DNA of 64,000 bases from Martinezella dioscoreae (GCF_009176305.1 NZ_BLAJ01000001.1:310001-374000), one strand, 5' to 3'. Shown: positions 34,706-43,532, numbered from the stretch's first letter. Notes: generated by a model not told the origin, from the sequence alone. Program-made: numbers and translations.

Positions 34706-34842
34706 TCCGCGATTTCGCTCACCCCTTGCATGGGTTGGCAATCCTTTCTATATCCGTCCACAATTGAGGCAGGCTGCAAAGAGCGGCTAAAGGCCCTTGT
34801 GATGAAAATTCGCCGCTTTTGCATGGCATCCGGCGGCAAGAA

Positions 34843-34887
34843 GCATGATCCCGAAAAGTGTGCAGCGGTTTTTGGATCAGATCGTGC
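34843..34887. repeat. rhizobial palindromic intergenic repeat (GCATGATCCCGAAAAGTG...)
   Basis: Interrupted palindrome starting GCATGATCCCGAAAAGTG and ending in GGATCAGATCGTGC, of the kind I recall as a frequent short dispersed repeat in Rhizobium intergenic regions. Located just upstream of mnmA. Only one copy is visible here, so the repeat status relies on recall. Confidence 0.6.
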
Positions 34888-34978
34888 GAAATGAAATCGT
34901 GAGAGCGTGACGACGTTTCGAAGAAAGGTCATCCCGCTCGGCAGCATCGAAGATCGTTCAAGACTGGCGGCAACGACC

Positions 34979-36178
34979 GTGAATACACTGGATTTTGACA
35001 AGAGGCCGGAAGATACCCGCGTCGTCGTCGCCATGTCGGGCGGTGTCGACAGCTCCGTCGTTGCCGGTATTTTGAAGCGGCAGGGCTATGACGTGCTCGG
35101 CATCACGCTGCAGCTCTATGACCATGGGGCCGCCGTGCATCGCGCCGGCTCCTGTTGCGCCGGCCAGGATATCGACGATGCGCGCCGCGTCTGCGAAACG
35201 CTCGGCATCCCGCATTACGTACTCGACTATGAAAAGCGCTTCCGCGAGACGGTGATCAATCCCTTTGCCGAGAGTTATGTGGCCGGCGAAACGCCGATCC
35301 CTTGCGTTGCCTGCAACCAGACCGTCAAGTTCGCCGATCTACTGGCGACCGCCAAGGAACTCGGCGCCGATGCGCTGGCAACAGGGCATTATATCCGCTC
35401 GCGCCCGAATCCCTCCGCTGAACATCCGCATCGCCGCGCGCTTTATCGCCCGGCCGATGCCGATCGCGATCAGAGCTATTTCCTCTTTGCGACAACGCAG
35501 GAGCAGATCGATTATCTGCGCTTTCCACTCGGCGGCATGCCAAAGGCCGAGACCCGCGCGCTTGCCGAGGAGATGGGTCTGGTCGTTGCCAAGAAGGCTG
35601 ACAGCCAGGATATCTGTTTCGTGCCGCAGGGCAAATATTCCGATGTCATCGCCAAGCTGAAGCCGAATGCGGCGCTTGCCGGCGAGATCGTCCATCTCGA
35701 CGGCCGCGTGCTCGGCCAGCACGAGGGCATCCTGCATTATACGATCGGCCAGCGCCGCGGCATCGGTGTGGCTACAGGCGAGCCGCTCTACGTCGTCTAT
35801 CTCGACGCCCGCTCGCGCCGCGTCATCGTCGGCCCGAAGGAAGCGCTGGAAACGCATCGCGTCTACCTGCGAGATGTGAACTGGCTGGGCGACAAGCCGC
35901 TGATCGAGGCCGCTTCCGGCGAAGGCTTTGCCTGCTTCGCCAAGGTCCGCTCCACCCGTGCACCGTCGCCGGCCGTGCTGCACGCCGATGCCAGCGGCGT
36001 CTATGTCGATCTTACGGTTGGCGAGGCCGGCGTCGCTCCTGGCCAGGCCTGCGCGCTCTATTCGGCACCCGGCGACGACGCCCGCGTCTATGGCGGCGGC
36101 TTCATCGAACGCTCGGAACGCGAGCCGATGGCGGAAGCTTCCTTGAAGGCGCTCCTGGCAAGCCCGGTCGCAGCTTAA
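34979..36178 (+). CDS. mnmA: tRNA 2-thiouridylase MnmA
   Basis: Thiolates U34 of Glu, Gln and Lys tRNAs; 399 residues from a GTG start. The PP-loop [16 protein letters not shown] is near residue 19. The nucleophilic Cys lies in [14 protein letters not shown] and the second, persulfide-transferring Cys in [13 protein letters not shown]. The GTG at 34979 begins [14 protein letters not shown], matching other rhizobial MnmA proteins; an in-frame GTG at 34907 would add unrelated residues. The gene is intact and is followed 165 bases later by tRNA-Met. Confidence 0.95.
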   Translation: MNTLDFDKRPEDTRVVVAMSGGVDSSVVAGILKRQGYDVLGITLQLYDHGAAVHRAGSCCAGQDIDDARRVCETLGIPHYVLDYEKRFRETVINPFAESYVAGETPIPCVACNQTVKFADLLATAKELGADALATGHYIRSRPNPSAEHPHRRALYRPADADRDQSYFLFATTQEQIDYLRFPLGGMPKAETRALAEEMGLVVAKKADSQDICFVPQGKYSDVIAKLKPNAALAGEIVHLDGRVLGQHEGILHYTIGQRRGIGVATGEPLYVVYLDARSRRVIVGPKEALETHRVYLRDVNWLGDKPLIEAASGEGFACFAKVRSTRAPSPAVLHADASGVYVDLTVGEAGVAPGQACALYSAPGDDARVYGGGFIERSEREPMAEASLKALLASPVAA

Positions 36179-36342
36179 ACGATAGACAAGATCGGTTTGG
36201 AGAAACCACTGATTTTTCCAAATCATCCGCTTGACACCGAGCCGAACCGCACCTTATAAGCCGCTCAACCGACGAGCCAGCGCTTTTCGAGCGGGCGGTT
36301 CGTTTGACCTTTGTGTTTGGTGTTCGACATCAAGCGCAGCGT

Positions 36343-36419
36343 GGCGGAGTAGCTCAGTAGGTCAGAGCAGAGGAATCATAATCCTTGTGTCGGGGGTTCA
36401 AATCCCTCCTCCGCTACCA
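36343..36419 (+). tRNA. tRNA-Met (CAT anticodon)
   Basis: Complete cloverleaf with encoded CCA: acceptor GGCGGAG/CTCCGCT, D-arm GCTC...GAGC, anticodon stem GAGGA/TCCTT around loop ATCATAA with anticodon CAT at 36376-36378 approximately, T-arm GGGGG-TTCAAAT-CCCTC. The lack of initiator features (it has a paired 1-72 end) indicates elongator Met, although tRNA-Ile2 read by TilS also has CAT and cannot be excluded without identity-element comparison. Confidence 0.9.
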
Positions 36420-36513
36420 TACGTCCCCAACAACTCTGCACGGCTACCTAAGAAAGCGCTCGTTTGTTATGGGCGCGAAAGCTAAACCCTTTCGACATTT
36501 GAAAGGGCTGAAT

Positions 36514-36723
36514 TCAAGAACCGGCCGCGCCAATCCCCTTGGGGCCGTCGAGACGAGCGACGTCGTCATCCAAAGTTCGCACCGCTACTGCCAAGGTTGC
36601 TAGTGCCGACATCATGAGGGCGTGGTCTTGGCCTTCCTGGGATTGCGATTGGGACAGAGCAAGAGCTCGATCATGAAGCTGCTGGCTGATGGTATCGAGC
36701 CGATCGATAGTGTCTTGGTTCAT
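36514..36723 (-). CDS. small hypothetical protein, helical
   Basis: 69-residue protein of no recognised family. It is rich in charged and Gln residues and predicted alpha-helical: NQDTIDRLDTISQQLHDRAL, then SALATLAVAVRTLDDDVARL. The ATG at 36723 is preceded by AAGGAG at good spacing, which favours a real gene. A 7-base hairpin (36487-36507) follows its stop. It is the first gene of the rhizobia-specific stretch after tRNA-Met. Confidence 0.55.
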   Translation of the reverse strand: MNQDTIDRLDTISQQLHDRALALSQSQSQEGQDHALMMSALATLAVAVRTLDDDVARLDGPKGIGAAGS

Positions 36724-36935
36724 AGCCGTCTCCTTCACAAACCAATTCGGCAGAGCGCCATATGTTTGGGAATGCAGGCTGCGGCTTATTTGTTCCGGGC
36801 GAACCTGATCGGCAGGGCGGCAACTGCGATTTGGGATATCGCCGGCAACTCCATATCGATCAGATTTGGCTGATAGCTCTTCCGGTATCTATGTTTTGCA
36901 AGGCGGCCAGAGGCATTAGCCGCCGAGGGACGGCC

Positions 36936-37190
36936 TCATACAAATTCGACGCCCATGCTGTTGATTTTTCGCCAGCGCACTGCGCAGGCCAATAATCTCT
37001 CGTCCGAAAGTTGCAGTTTGAAGGCGTTGGGTGCGGCGAGTGGGTTTTCGATTTGGATCATGGCGCCGGTATCGGACAGATTTCGGACGAGGCAATCGAA
37101 GACCGAGTGGCCGTCGTTAAATATGATTTTCGCGCCGAGAAGCGTTCGCTTTCGGGTGGCTACCCGGCCTTCGGGTGAGAATGCCGTCAT
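36936..37190 (-). CDS. PilZ domain protein
   Basis: 84-residue single-domain PilZ protein, a probable cyclic di-GMP receptor. The nucleotide-binding signature is visible: an Arg cluster (RVATRKRTLLGAK, RxxxR type) followed by the NLSDTG motif (N/DxSxxG). The rest gives the beta-barrel strands ending in WRKINSMGVEFV. The ATG at 37190 has AAGGAG at 8-base spacing; the frame stays open upstream but the extension is Pro/Cys-rich and non-conserved. Single-domain PilZ proteins act as adaptors; the partner is unknown. Confidence 0.82.
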   Translation of the reverse strand: MTAFSPEGRVATRKRTLLGAKIIFNDGHSVFDCLVRNLSDTGAMIQIENPLAAPNAFKLQLSDERLLACAVRWRKINSMGVEFV

Positions 37191-37566
37191 CGCGCTGGCT
37201 CCTTCAGTCCTGTTTTTCACTAATATGGCATGTTCTAATATCGAAGATATTAACGGGAAGTCGCAAATTGAGCGCTTCCCGCAGTCAGATGTAGCGAAGG
37301 GGAGTGGCGGGCATTGGCAAGATGCCGGCGGGACGGGGGCGGGCCCAGCCTGTGGCGCATCGGCACCGCCATATCTTCGAGAGCCTGTCTCTCCGGTTTG
37401 ATCGCAAGCGGAATATCTCAGCGATGTCGGATGAAGGCAGCCACCGGCGAACAAGTTGCCGTCAATTGCGTTGTATTTTCAAACGGCCAATGGAAATCCA
37501 TGCAACATCTCTTGCAAGACGAAACATGCTCTGGCACCGTGCCGCCATAGGGGATCGGGATTTTCA
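37191..37566. other. intergenic region between divergent PilZ and secreted-protein genes
   Basis: About 375 bases. It contains a perfect palindrome TAATATC-GAA-GATATTA (37236-37252) close to the PilZ start, a possible operator. No further gene was recognised. Confidence 0.45.
37236..37252. promoter_or_regulatory. palindrome TAATATCGAAGATATTA, candidate operator
   Basis: Seven-base perfect arms around GAA, 46 bases upstream of the PilZ ATG, in an AT-rich pocket likely to hold its promoter. The binding protein is unknown. Confidence 0.4.
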
Positions 37567-37893
37567 ATGAGATTGTTTTTGGCAGCGGCCACCATGCTGG
37601 TGATCGCCAATTCCGCGATGGCTGCAGACGATGCCGTGAGCAATGCGTTCCGGGTCTGCAAGATGATCGACAATACCGGCTTGTTTACAGCACCTTGCCA
37701 GGTTTCCAGCCGGAGGTACGCCGTCATGGCGACCATAGATCTGCCGAACGCCGATGCCAGGAAGGCCTGCGCGCAGATCACCGGCGTGGTTTCGTCAAAG
37801 GGGCTCCATTTTCCCGGGGGAGAATGGACCGTGCAGATCAAGTCACCGACCAGCGGCGACAAATCCATCGCATTTTGCAGATTGCCGAAATAG
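37567..37893 (+). CDS. small secreted protein of unknown function
   Basis: 108-residue protein with a clear signal peptide (RLFLAAATMLVIANSAMA, cleavage before ADD) and four Cys in the mature part (VCKMID, APCQVS, KACAQI, AFCRLP), suggesting two disulfides in a periplasmic or extracellular protein. No family was recognised. The codon pattern and signal peptide support a real gene. The start at 37567 is the only one that gives a signal peptide. Confidence 0.65.
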   Translation: MRLFLAAATMLVIANSAMAADDAVSNAFRVCKMIDNTGLFTAPCQVSSRRYAVMATIDLPNADARKACAQITGVVSSKGLHFPGGEWTVQIKSPTSGDKSIAFCRLPK

Positions 37894-37998
37894 AGCAACT
37901 CCAGGAAAACTGCGTAGCGGTTTTCCGTCCGGAACTGCGAAAAAACAAAGAGATAGAGCGTTCTCGCAATTCAAGGAAGCGGAGAAGCTCTAACGCCG

Positions 37999-38250
37999 TC
38001 AGGCCGAGGCGTTCAGTTCCTCTTCGGCATAGGCAAGCTGCAGTTCCATCTGGACCGCATGCATGAAGAGGCCGGCTTGCCGCGAGATTTCGCCGTCTTC
38101 CACTCCCTGTTCGCGCAAGGCGTTGGCAAAGAGTGCCATTTCCGAGCGCCAGAAGCGGTTTGCCGCCTCACCATGTAGCTGCTGAAGGGCTGTGGCACAC
38201 CGCCTGACATCACTGGTACGCCTGTCGGCCGGGAATGGTAGAAGCGACAT
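37999..38250 (-). CDS. DUF6074 family protein
   Basis: 83-residue cytoplasmic protein of the rhizobial DUF6074 family, function unknown. The conserved core is LLPFPADRRTSDVRRCATAL, then NRFWRSEMALFANALREQGV and ISRQAGLFMHAVQMELQLAY. SD GGAGAG lies three bases before the ATG at 38250. Such proteins are usually encoded in accessory rhizobial regions, which fits the neighbourhood of DUF982 genes. Family name is from recall. Confidence 0.75.
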   Translation of the reverse strand: MSLLPFPADRRTSDVRRCATALQQLHGEAANRFWRSEMALFANALREQGVEDGEISRQAGLFMHAVQMELQLAYAEEELNASA

Positions 38251-38371
38251 ATTCTCTCCGTCATCGGCAGGGGCGAATCGCCTGCCTCTGTTGGCAAAGA
38301 TCGCCGGCACTCGTTCACAAAAAGTGAATAATGTCAGAGAGATCCCGCGTGGCGCGGGAAGGATGGGTGAT

Positions 38372-38626
38372 TCACTGCATTACGGATATGCCTGCTTCCC
38401 GAGCAGCCTTGATCAAGGCCTCTCTTACGGCTTCGGCAGGGACGGCGCCAAGCATAGCTTCGAGGCAGACCCGTACCGCTGCGACATAGTCTTCGCCATT
38501 TGCCACCGGCCAATGTTCCAGCAGCAGCTCTGCGACCTGATGCACCGAATTGACGCGGCGGGTTCCGCCATTCTCACCCATGACAAGCGTGACAGCTGGA
38601 AATGGTCGTAAAGTGTTTCGTTTCAA
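38372..38626 (-). CDS. DUF982 domain protein (first of three)
   Basis: 84-residue DUF982 protein of unknown function; the family is largely rhizobial. The conserved pattern is LLLEHWPVANGEDYVAAVRV followed by CLEAMLGAV and an ALIKAAREAG ending. It starts at a TTG (38626) with GGAGG nine bases upstream. The only nearby ATG (38633) is in another frame and closes after 18 codons, so it shares the RBS but yields a short peptide. The TTG start restores the N-terminal strand FPAVTLVMG seen in the family. Confidence 0.7.
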   Translation of the reverse strand: MKRNTLRPFPAVTLVMGENGGTRRVNSVHQVAELLLEHWPVANGEDYVAAVRVCLEAMLGAVPAEAVREALIKAAREAGISVMQ

Positions 38627-38940
38627 AACGCATTACCTCCGAAACGTTCATGCTTCGGTAACACAGCAAGAAGCGTTCCGATTCGGACGCTTTCCGGCCG
38701 AGGTCAGTGAAACAGGTTCCGCTCCTTGGTACGTGGCGAGCAAATTCACCTCGTAAATTCTCGCAATGATTGTAGAAGTGCGGCGAATTATCGTATCTCT
38801 CCCGCAGAATTGGATAGATCTTGGGAGAGCTTATGGTCACGCACGCGCGGTGGCCGACGGCCCTATGCCGAGATACCGCATGCAGAGCACGGAAGCTTGC
38901 GTACTCAAACACGGATCGGCAATAGGTTCAGTATCGCTAT
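38627..38940. other. intergenic gap between DUF982 genes
   Basis: About 315 bases. An overlapping minus-strand frame (38574-38912) is open but Cys/His-rich without a coding-like pattern, so I do not call it. Probably promoter and leader of the DUF982 gene below. Confidence 0.4.
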
Positions 38941-39198
38941 CTAGTCGAGCACGCCGGCTTCGATGCAGGCCTCGATGAACACCTTCCTGGCGTACTCGCA
39001 AAGAAAGGGGTCGGTCACAGCTTCAAGGCAGAGGCTTCTGGCCGAATCGTATTTTTCGCCTCTGACGGTCGGCCAGCGGAAAAGGAGGTGATTGTGGGCT
39101 TCCTTCGGGCTTCGAATTGCTTCCGGCATGCCGTGGCCGATACGCAGATATACGGGCTCTGGCCAGCGGCTTGCGCCGGCCCTAAAGGTCATTTTCAT
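38941..39198 (-). CDS. DUF982 domain protein (second of three)
   Basis: 85-residue DUF982 protein, function unknown. The core reads EPVYLRIGHGMPEAIRSPKE, then HLLFRWPTVRGEKYDSARSL, CLEAVTD and a final ARKVFIEACIEAGV. It is clearly related to, but diverged from, the two neighbours. Start at 39198 (or the in-frame ATG at 39192); GGAG lies about 10 bases upstream. Same strand as the other two copies. Confidence 0.68.
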   Translation of the reverse strand: MKMTFRAGASRWPEPVYLRIGHGMPEAIRSPKEAHNHLLFRWPTVRGEKYDSARSLCLEAVTDPFLCEYARKVFIEACIEAGVLD

Positions 39199-39388
39199 TT
39201 CGATGATGCTCCGACATTGCGAGTGAAACTCCCGCCACGGCAAAAAGTTTCGCAATTTCCGGAAAATCGGTCCGCACCATTTCTGTAGGAGCGGTGCGGC
39301 GCTCAACAGTGTGGCAGCCTACCGGACATACCCCAATCAAGCCTTGTGAAAACGGTGCGCAGCAGGTCTCGAAACAGGGCAGCAATTC

Positions 39389-39649
39389 CTACTGAATCAC
39401 CGGCATCTCAAGGGGGACGCCAGCCTCCGATGCTGCAGCGACAAAGCTATTGCGGGCTTCCAGCGGTTGTCCCTGGCCTCTTTCGACGTCGGCACAGACC
39501 TGCAGAGCCATCATGAAAGCCTTGCCCTCTGCGACAGGCCATGCGTTCAGCAGCATGTCCAGCGCTTCCTTGGTGTTCGCGACCGTATAGACTTTTCCGG
39601 TGCGCTTGCAGATGACCATGATGGGATAATTCCAGTCTTTATTGTTCAT
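39389..39649 (-). CDS. DUF982 domain protein (third of three)
   Basis: 86-residue DUF982 protein, function unknown. The core reads YPIMVICKRTGKVYTVANTK, then MLLNAWPVAEGKAFMMALQV, CADVERGQ, and a final FVAAASEAGVPLE. The VCLEA stretch of the family is changed to VCADV. ATG at 39649 with GGAG about 9 bases upstream. With its two neighbours it forms a three-copy family cluster spaced by 190-315 bases. Confidence 0.7.
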   Translation of the reverse strand: MNNKDWNYPIMVICKRTGKVYTVANTKEALDMLLNAWPVAEGKAFMMALQVCADVERGQGQPLEARNSFVAAASEAGVPLEMPVIQ

Positions 39650-39908
39650 GGCAGGAGGCTCCGATCCGACGCCGCCGAAATTAACGCTACGGTGTGCGGA
39701 ATCTCAAGTTAATTTCAAGACGATATCTGGAGCACTCCGGAACTGTTTCAATCGTCGGGAAATCAATTCGAATGCCGGTGTGATCAACTTTCGAGTCATA
39801 ACTTTCGACGTCGTGTTTTTCACAGGAAATCATTGCGCGGAGATTACTTGCACTGGGCGATGAGATCATAAAAGACTTGGCCCACAGCGTGGCCGACAGG
39901 AGAGGGTG

Positions 39909-40604
39909 ATGGGAAGCTTTGCCGAGATCAGGGAGCGGGCCGAGAAGCGCAAGGGAGGCGCCGACGCGTTAAAGGCGCTGATGCCCAAGGCGCCGAACCA
40001 TGAAGTGCTGCGTGCTCTGCCCGATGATCGGATCTTGTCGGAGATGACGCGCTACATCTTCTATGCGGGTTTTGTGCGCAACGTCATCGATTCGAAATGG
40101 GCTGGTTTCGAAACGGCATTCTCCGGCTTCGACCCCGCTTTTCTCAATCTGGCGCCGGATGATTACTGGCATGATCTGACCTCGGACGCACGGGTCATCC
40201 GCAACGGCGCCAAGATCATGTCGGTGCGGGCCAATGCACAGTTCATCCGCGCGATTGCAGATGAGCACGGCAGCGTCGGCCGTTTCTTCGCCGATTGGCC
40301 GCTGGAGGATCAGATCGGCCTGCTTGCTCTCCTGGACAAGCAGGCGAACCGGCTCGGCGGCATGACCGGGCAGTATCTCCTGCGGGCAATCGGCCGCGAC
40401 AGCTTCGTCATGAGCCATGACGTTCTCGTCTGCCTGCGGCTTTCCGGCCTTCCTATCTCGGAGAATAAGCCCACCAAGAAGGATCTTCGACTGATCCAGG
40501 ATCAGTTCAGCGCCTGGCACGTCGAGACGGGCCTACCGATGACTTATCTCTCGCGCATCTGCGCCTTCTCCGTCGGAATGCCGGGAGAAGAGGACGAGGC
40601 CTGA
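39909..40604 (+). CDS. 3-methyladenine DNA glycosylase I-like protein
   Basis: 231-residue protein of the DNA-3-methyladenine glycosylase I (Tag)/HhH superfamily. Visible features are MTRYIFYAGFVRNVIDSKWA near residue 50, a DYWHDLTSDARVIRNGAKI stretch resembling Tag around 95-115, and GMTGQYLLRAIGRDSFVMSH. These occur in the subgroup annotated as 3-methyladenine glycosylases, but the His/Cys zinc-snap of E. coli Tag is not evident, so activity is uncertain. Strong SD (GGAGAGGG). A hydroxyacid dehydrogenase follows after 54 bases. Confidence 0.7.
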   Translation: MGSFAEIRERAEKRKGGADALKALMPKAPNHEVLRALPDDRILSEMTRYIFYAGFVRNVIDSKWAGFETAFSGFDPAFLNLAPDDYWHDLTSDARVIRNGAKIMSVRANAQFIRAIADEHGSVGRFFADWPLEDQIGLLALLDKQANRLGGMTGQYLLRAIGRDSFVMSHDVLVCLRLSGLPISENKPTKKDLRLIQDQFSAWHVETGLPMTYLSRICAFSVGMPGEEDEA

Positions 40605-40658
40605 TTGATCTCATCCATCGAATGATGTTGGATCGCGCCGCGAGATTGGAGGAGCAGA

Positions 40659-41690
40659 ATGACGAATGATAGCAGACCCTTGGCCATCAGCGCGCCGGAG
40701 CCGCGCTCGCTCGAGCTTATCTTCACCAAGGATGCATTGTCGCTCCTTCATTCGAAATATCGCATCGTCGAGGCGGATCCGGACAATATCGCCGGACTGG
40801 GCGACGAGGTGCTCGCTGAGGCGCGCTACATCATCGGCCAGCCGCCACTATTGAGGGAAACGCTGGACCGCATGCCGCAACTGCGCTGTATCCTGAATGT
40901 CGAGAGCAATCTCATCAACAACATGCCCTATGAAGTGCTTTTCGAGCGCGGCATCCACGTCGTGACCACTGGCCTCGTTTTTGCCGAGCCGGTCGCCGAG
41001 ATCGGCCTGGGGTTTGCTCTGAGCCTGGCGCGCGGGATCGTCGATGCCGATGTCGATTTCCGCGAGGGCAGGGAACTCTGGGGTAGCGATGGCAATGCGA
41101 AGGCGCGGCTCGTTGCCGGCAGCGATGTCGGTATTGTCGGCTTCGGTGATCTCGGCAAGGCGCTGAACCGCGTGCTTTCCGGCTTCCGCGCCAATATCAG
41201 GGTGTTCGATCCCTGGATGCCGCCGTCGATCCTCAAGGAGCATGGCGTGCAGCCCGCTGGGCTCGATGAGGTGTTGTCCAACAGCGATTTCGTCTTCGTT
41301 GTTGCCGCAGTCACCAGCGAGAACAAGGGATTTCTGGGTGCCGAGGCTTTTGCCAGGATGCGCAAGGGCGCGGCCTTCATTCTGCTCAGCCGGGCCGATG
41401 TCGTCGATTTCGATGCACTGATGGCGGCTGTCGCCTCGGGCCATATCGTGGCGGCAAGCGATGTCTACCCCGAGGAGCCGCTCGGCTCCGATCACCCGGT
41501 ACGCAAGCTCAAGGGCTTCCTCCGCTCCGCCCATCGTGCCGGTGCGCTCGACAGCGCCTTCAAGAAGATGGGCGACATGGTCCTGGAGGATATGGATCTG
41601 ATGGATCGCGGCCTGCCGCCGATGCGCTGCAAGCGCGCCGAGCGGGAAACGGTATCGCGCATGCGCTCGAGGCCAGTGACGCGCAACTGA
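40659..41690 (+). CDS. D-2-hydroxyacid dehydrogenase family protein
   Basis: NAD(P)-dependent D-isomer-specific 2-hydroxyacid dehydrogenase of 343 residues. The nucleotide loop is VGIVGFGDLGKALNRVLSGF (about residues 151-170). The catalytic Arg position is LLSRADVVDF, the Glu lies in DVYPEEPLGSDHP, and the His in LRSAHRAGALDSAF. The motifs deviate from glycerate dehydrogenases, so the substrate is unknown. SD GGAGGAG is strong. Convergent with metI across a hairpin. Confidence 0.85.
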   Translation: MTNDSRPLAISAPEPRSLELIFTKDALSLLHSKYRIVEADPDNIAGLGDEVLAEARYIIGQPPLLRETLDRMPQLRCILNVESNLINNMPYEVLFERGIHVVTTGLVFAEPVAEIGLGFALSLARGIVDADVDFREGRELWGSDGNAKARLVAGSDVGIVGFGDLGKALNRVLSGFRANIRVFDPWMPPSILKEHGVQPAGLDEVLSNSDFVFVVAAVTSENKGFLGAEAFARMRKGAAFILLSRADVVDFDALMAAVASGHIVAASDVYPEEPLGSDHPVRKLKGFLRSAHRAGALDSAFKKMGDMVLEDMDLMDRGLPPMRCKRAERETVSRMRSRPVTRN

Positions 41691-41701
41691 TCTTTCGTCT
41701 T

Positions 41702-41736
41702 CACTCCCGGAGCAATGTCTTTCTGTACCGGGAGTG
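41702..41736. terminator. hairpin between convergent dehydrogenase and metI
   Basis: Nine-base perfect stem CACTCCCGG / CCGGGAGTG with a 17-base loop, located between two convergent stops. No clear U-tract. Confidence 0.5.
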
Positions 41737-41753
41737 GATTCGTATCGACGAAG

Positions 41754-42410
41754 CTAGCGGCGATCAAGCCTATTGGCGAGGCGATCGCCCAGCCATTGCA
41801 TGCCCCAGACCAGAATGATCAGGATGATGACAACGGCGATCATGACGCTCGTCTCGTAGCGTTGATAGCCATAGCGGATGGCAAGGTCACCGAGGCCGCC
41901 GCCGCCGATCGTGCCGGCCATGGCCGAAGCGCCGATCAGTGTGACCATAGTCACGGTGAAGCCGGCGACGATGCCGGGCATCGCTTCCGGTATCAGCACT
42001 TCGCGGACGATCGTCCAGCGATTGCCGCCCATGGCGCGCACGGCGTCGATCAGGCCGCGATCGACGTCGCGGAGCGAGACCTCTGCGACGCGCGCGTAAT
42101 AGGGGATCGCGGCGATGGTCAGCGGCACGATCGCGGCTGTCGTGCCGAGCGCGGTTCCGACGATCAGGCGCGTCAGCGGAATTAAGGCGATGAGCAGGAT
42201 GATGAAGGGCACGGCGCGGAAGCCGTCGACCAGGATGCCCAGGACGCGGTTGATCGCACCCTGTTCGGCGATGCCGCCGCGGCTGGTAGCGACAAGAGCA
42301 AGGCCGAGCGGCAGGCCGATGATGAGGGAAAGAAAGCCGGAGGCGCCCGTCATCCAAACGGTTTGCCAGAAGGAGCGCCAAAGCAGGCCGAGGATTACAT
42401 CAGTTGTCAT
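41754..42410 (-). CDS. metI: methionine ABC transporter permease MetI
   Basis: Inner-membrane permease of 218 residues for D/L-methionine uptake with MetN and MetQ. Five hydrophobic segments are visible and the ABC EAA loop is in VAEVSLRDVDRGLIDAVRAM followed by GGNRW. The start overlaps the metN stop by 11 bases, so the permease is translationally coupled to the ATPase. Complete. Confidence 0.93.
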   Translation of the reverse strand: MTTDVILGLLWRSFWQTVWMTGASGFLSLIIGLPLGLALVATSRGGIAEQGAINRVLGILVDGFRAVPFIILLIALIPLTRLIVGTALGTTAAIVPLTIAAIPYYARVAEVSLRDVDRGLIDAVRAMGGNRWTIVREVLIPEAMPGIVAGFTVTMVTLIGASAMAGTIGGGGLGDLAIRYGYQRYETSVMIAVVIILIILVWGMQWLGDRLANRLDRR

Positions 42411-43482
42411 AGCCTAGAACCTCCACCCGTGCGGAGCGGGCTTTCAAGAAGTCACCGACTTGGGTCGGCAAGGTCGCGTCGCGCGTCGGCACCGCGACGA
42501 AGAAGCGGGCAACGGGCTGGTTCTGGATATGGTCGATGCCGCCATGGACCAGCCGGAAGGAGCGGGGAAGAGCGGCCGAGAGTTCGGCAAAGAGCGCACC
42601 CTGCGCGGCAGGGCCGGCAAGATCGATGCTGAGGATGGCTTCGGCACCCGATGTCGGGGAAAGGCGGGCGGCAATATGGTCTGGAAGCTGCGGGCGCGCG
42701 CCGCTGAGCAGGCTCGCGGTGATGTCCTGCTGGGGATTGGCGAAAACCGTCCATACCGAGCCCTCCTCGACGATCCGGCCGGCATCGATGACCGCGACGC
42801 GATCGGCGATCGAGCGGATCACTTCCATCTCGTGGGTGATGAGCAGGATCGTCAGGCCGAGCTTGCGGTTGATGTCCTTCAACAATGCCAGAATGGATCG
42901 GGTTGTTTCCGGGTCGAGCGCCGATGTGGCTTCGTCCGACAGGAGAATTGCGGGCCGGGCGGCAAGGGCGCGGGCAATGCCGACGCGCTGCTTCTGGCCG
43001 CCGGACAGGGCGGACGGGTAGGCCTTGGCCTTGTCGGCAAGGCCGACGAGTTCGAGCAGTTCGCGGGCGCGCTGTAATCGTTCCGCCTTGGCGACGCCCT
43101 CGATTTTCAGCGGCAGTGCGATGTTTTCCTCGACCGTCCTGGAGGACAGCAGATTGAAGTGCTGGAAGACCATGCCGATGCGGCGCCGCAGCGGTTGCAG
43201 CTCCTTCTCCGAAAGGCGGGCGATATCGCGGCCCTCGATGTGGATCTCGCCGCTATCGACACGCTCCAGCCCGTTCAGGCAGCGGATTAGCGTCGATTTG
43301 CCGGCGCCGCTGCGGCCGATGATGCCGACGATTTCGCCGCGGCGTGCGGTCAGCGATATGCCATCCAGCGCCGGCGTCGCGCCGAACCGGCGGCGGACAT
43401 CGACCAGGCGGACGATCTCGTCGCCTGTCGCTTCAGGCGGTGCCTGTCCGTCGATCGATGTGGCTGGGGTGAAAGAATTCAT
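42400..43482 (-). CDS. metN: methionine ABC transporter ATP-binding protein MetN
   Basis: ATPase of the methionine importer, 360 residues. Walker A is GRSGAGKST, the signature is LSGGQKQRVGIARALA, Walker B is ILLSDEATSALD, with the switch His in LITHEME. A C-terminal regulatory ACT-like (NIL) domain (residues about 275-360) would sense methionine and inhibit transport. The ATG at 43482 starts MNSFTPATSIDG; a longer frame to 43566 runs into a rhizobial repeat and is rejected. A RIME-like repeat pair lies between this gene and metQ. Confidence 0.94.
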   Translation of the reverse strand: MNSFTPATSIDGQAPPEATGDEIVRLVDVRRRFGATPALDGISLTARRGEIVGIIGRSGAGKSTLIRCLNGLERVDSGEIHIEGRDIARLSEKELQPLRRRIGMVFQHFNLLSSRTVEENIALPLKIEGVAKAERLQRARELLELVGLADKAKAYPSALSGGQKQRVGIARALAARPAILLSDEATSALDPETTRSILALLKDINRKLGLTILLITHEMEVIRSIADRVAVIDAGRIVEEGSVWTVFANPQQDITASLLSGARPQLPDHIAARLSPTSGAEAILSIDLAGPAAQGALFAELSAALPRSFRLVHGGIDHIQNQPVARFFVAVPTRDATLPTQVGDFLKARSARVEVLGYDN

Positions 43483-43532
43483 AGTGCTTCTCTTTGTATA
43501 AAAGCGGCCTCCGAGTTCGTTGAGGCCATTGT

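Noticed and set aside
36343..36600. attachment site duplication of the tRNA-Met 3' end
   Set aside because: I found no repeat of the CCCTCCTCCGCTACCA end downstream and no integrase in the window, so island integration is not supported directly.
36420..36935. plus-strand frame 36622-36873 as a gene
   Set aside because: It overlaps the better supported minus-strand gene (SD AAGGAG at 36723) and lacks its own SD.
38574..38912. 112-codon minus-strand frame between two DUF982 genes
   Set aside because: Cys/His/Arg-rich with no family similarity; its first ATG (38633) merely shares the RBS of the DUF982 gene.
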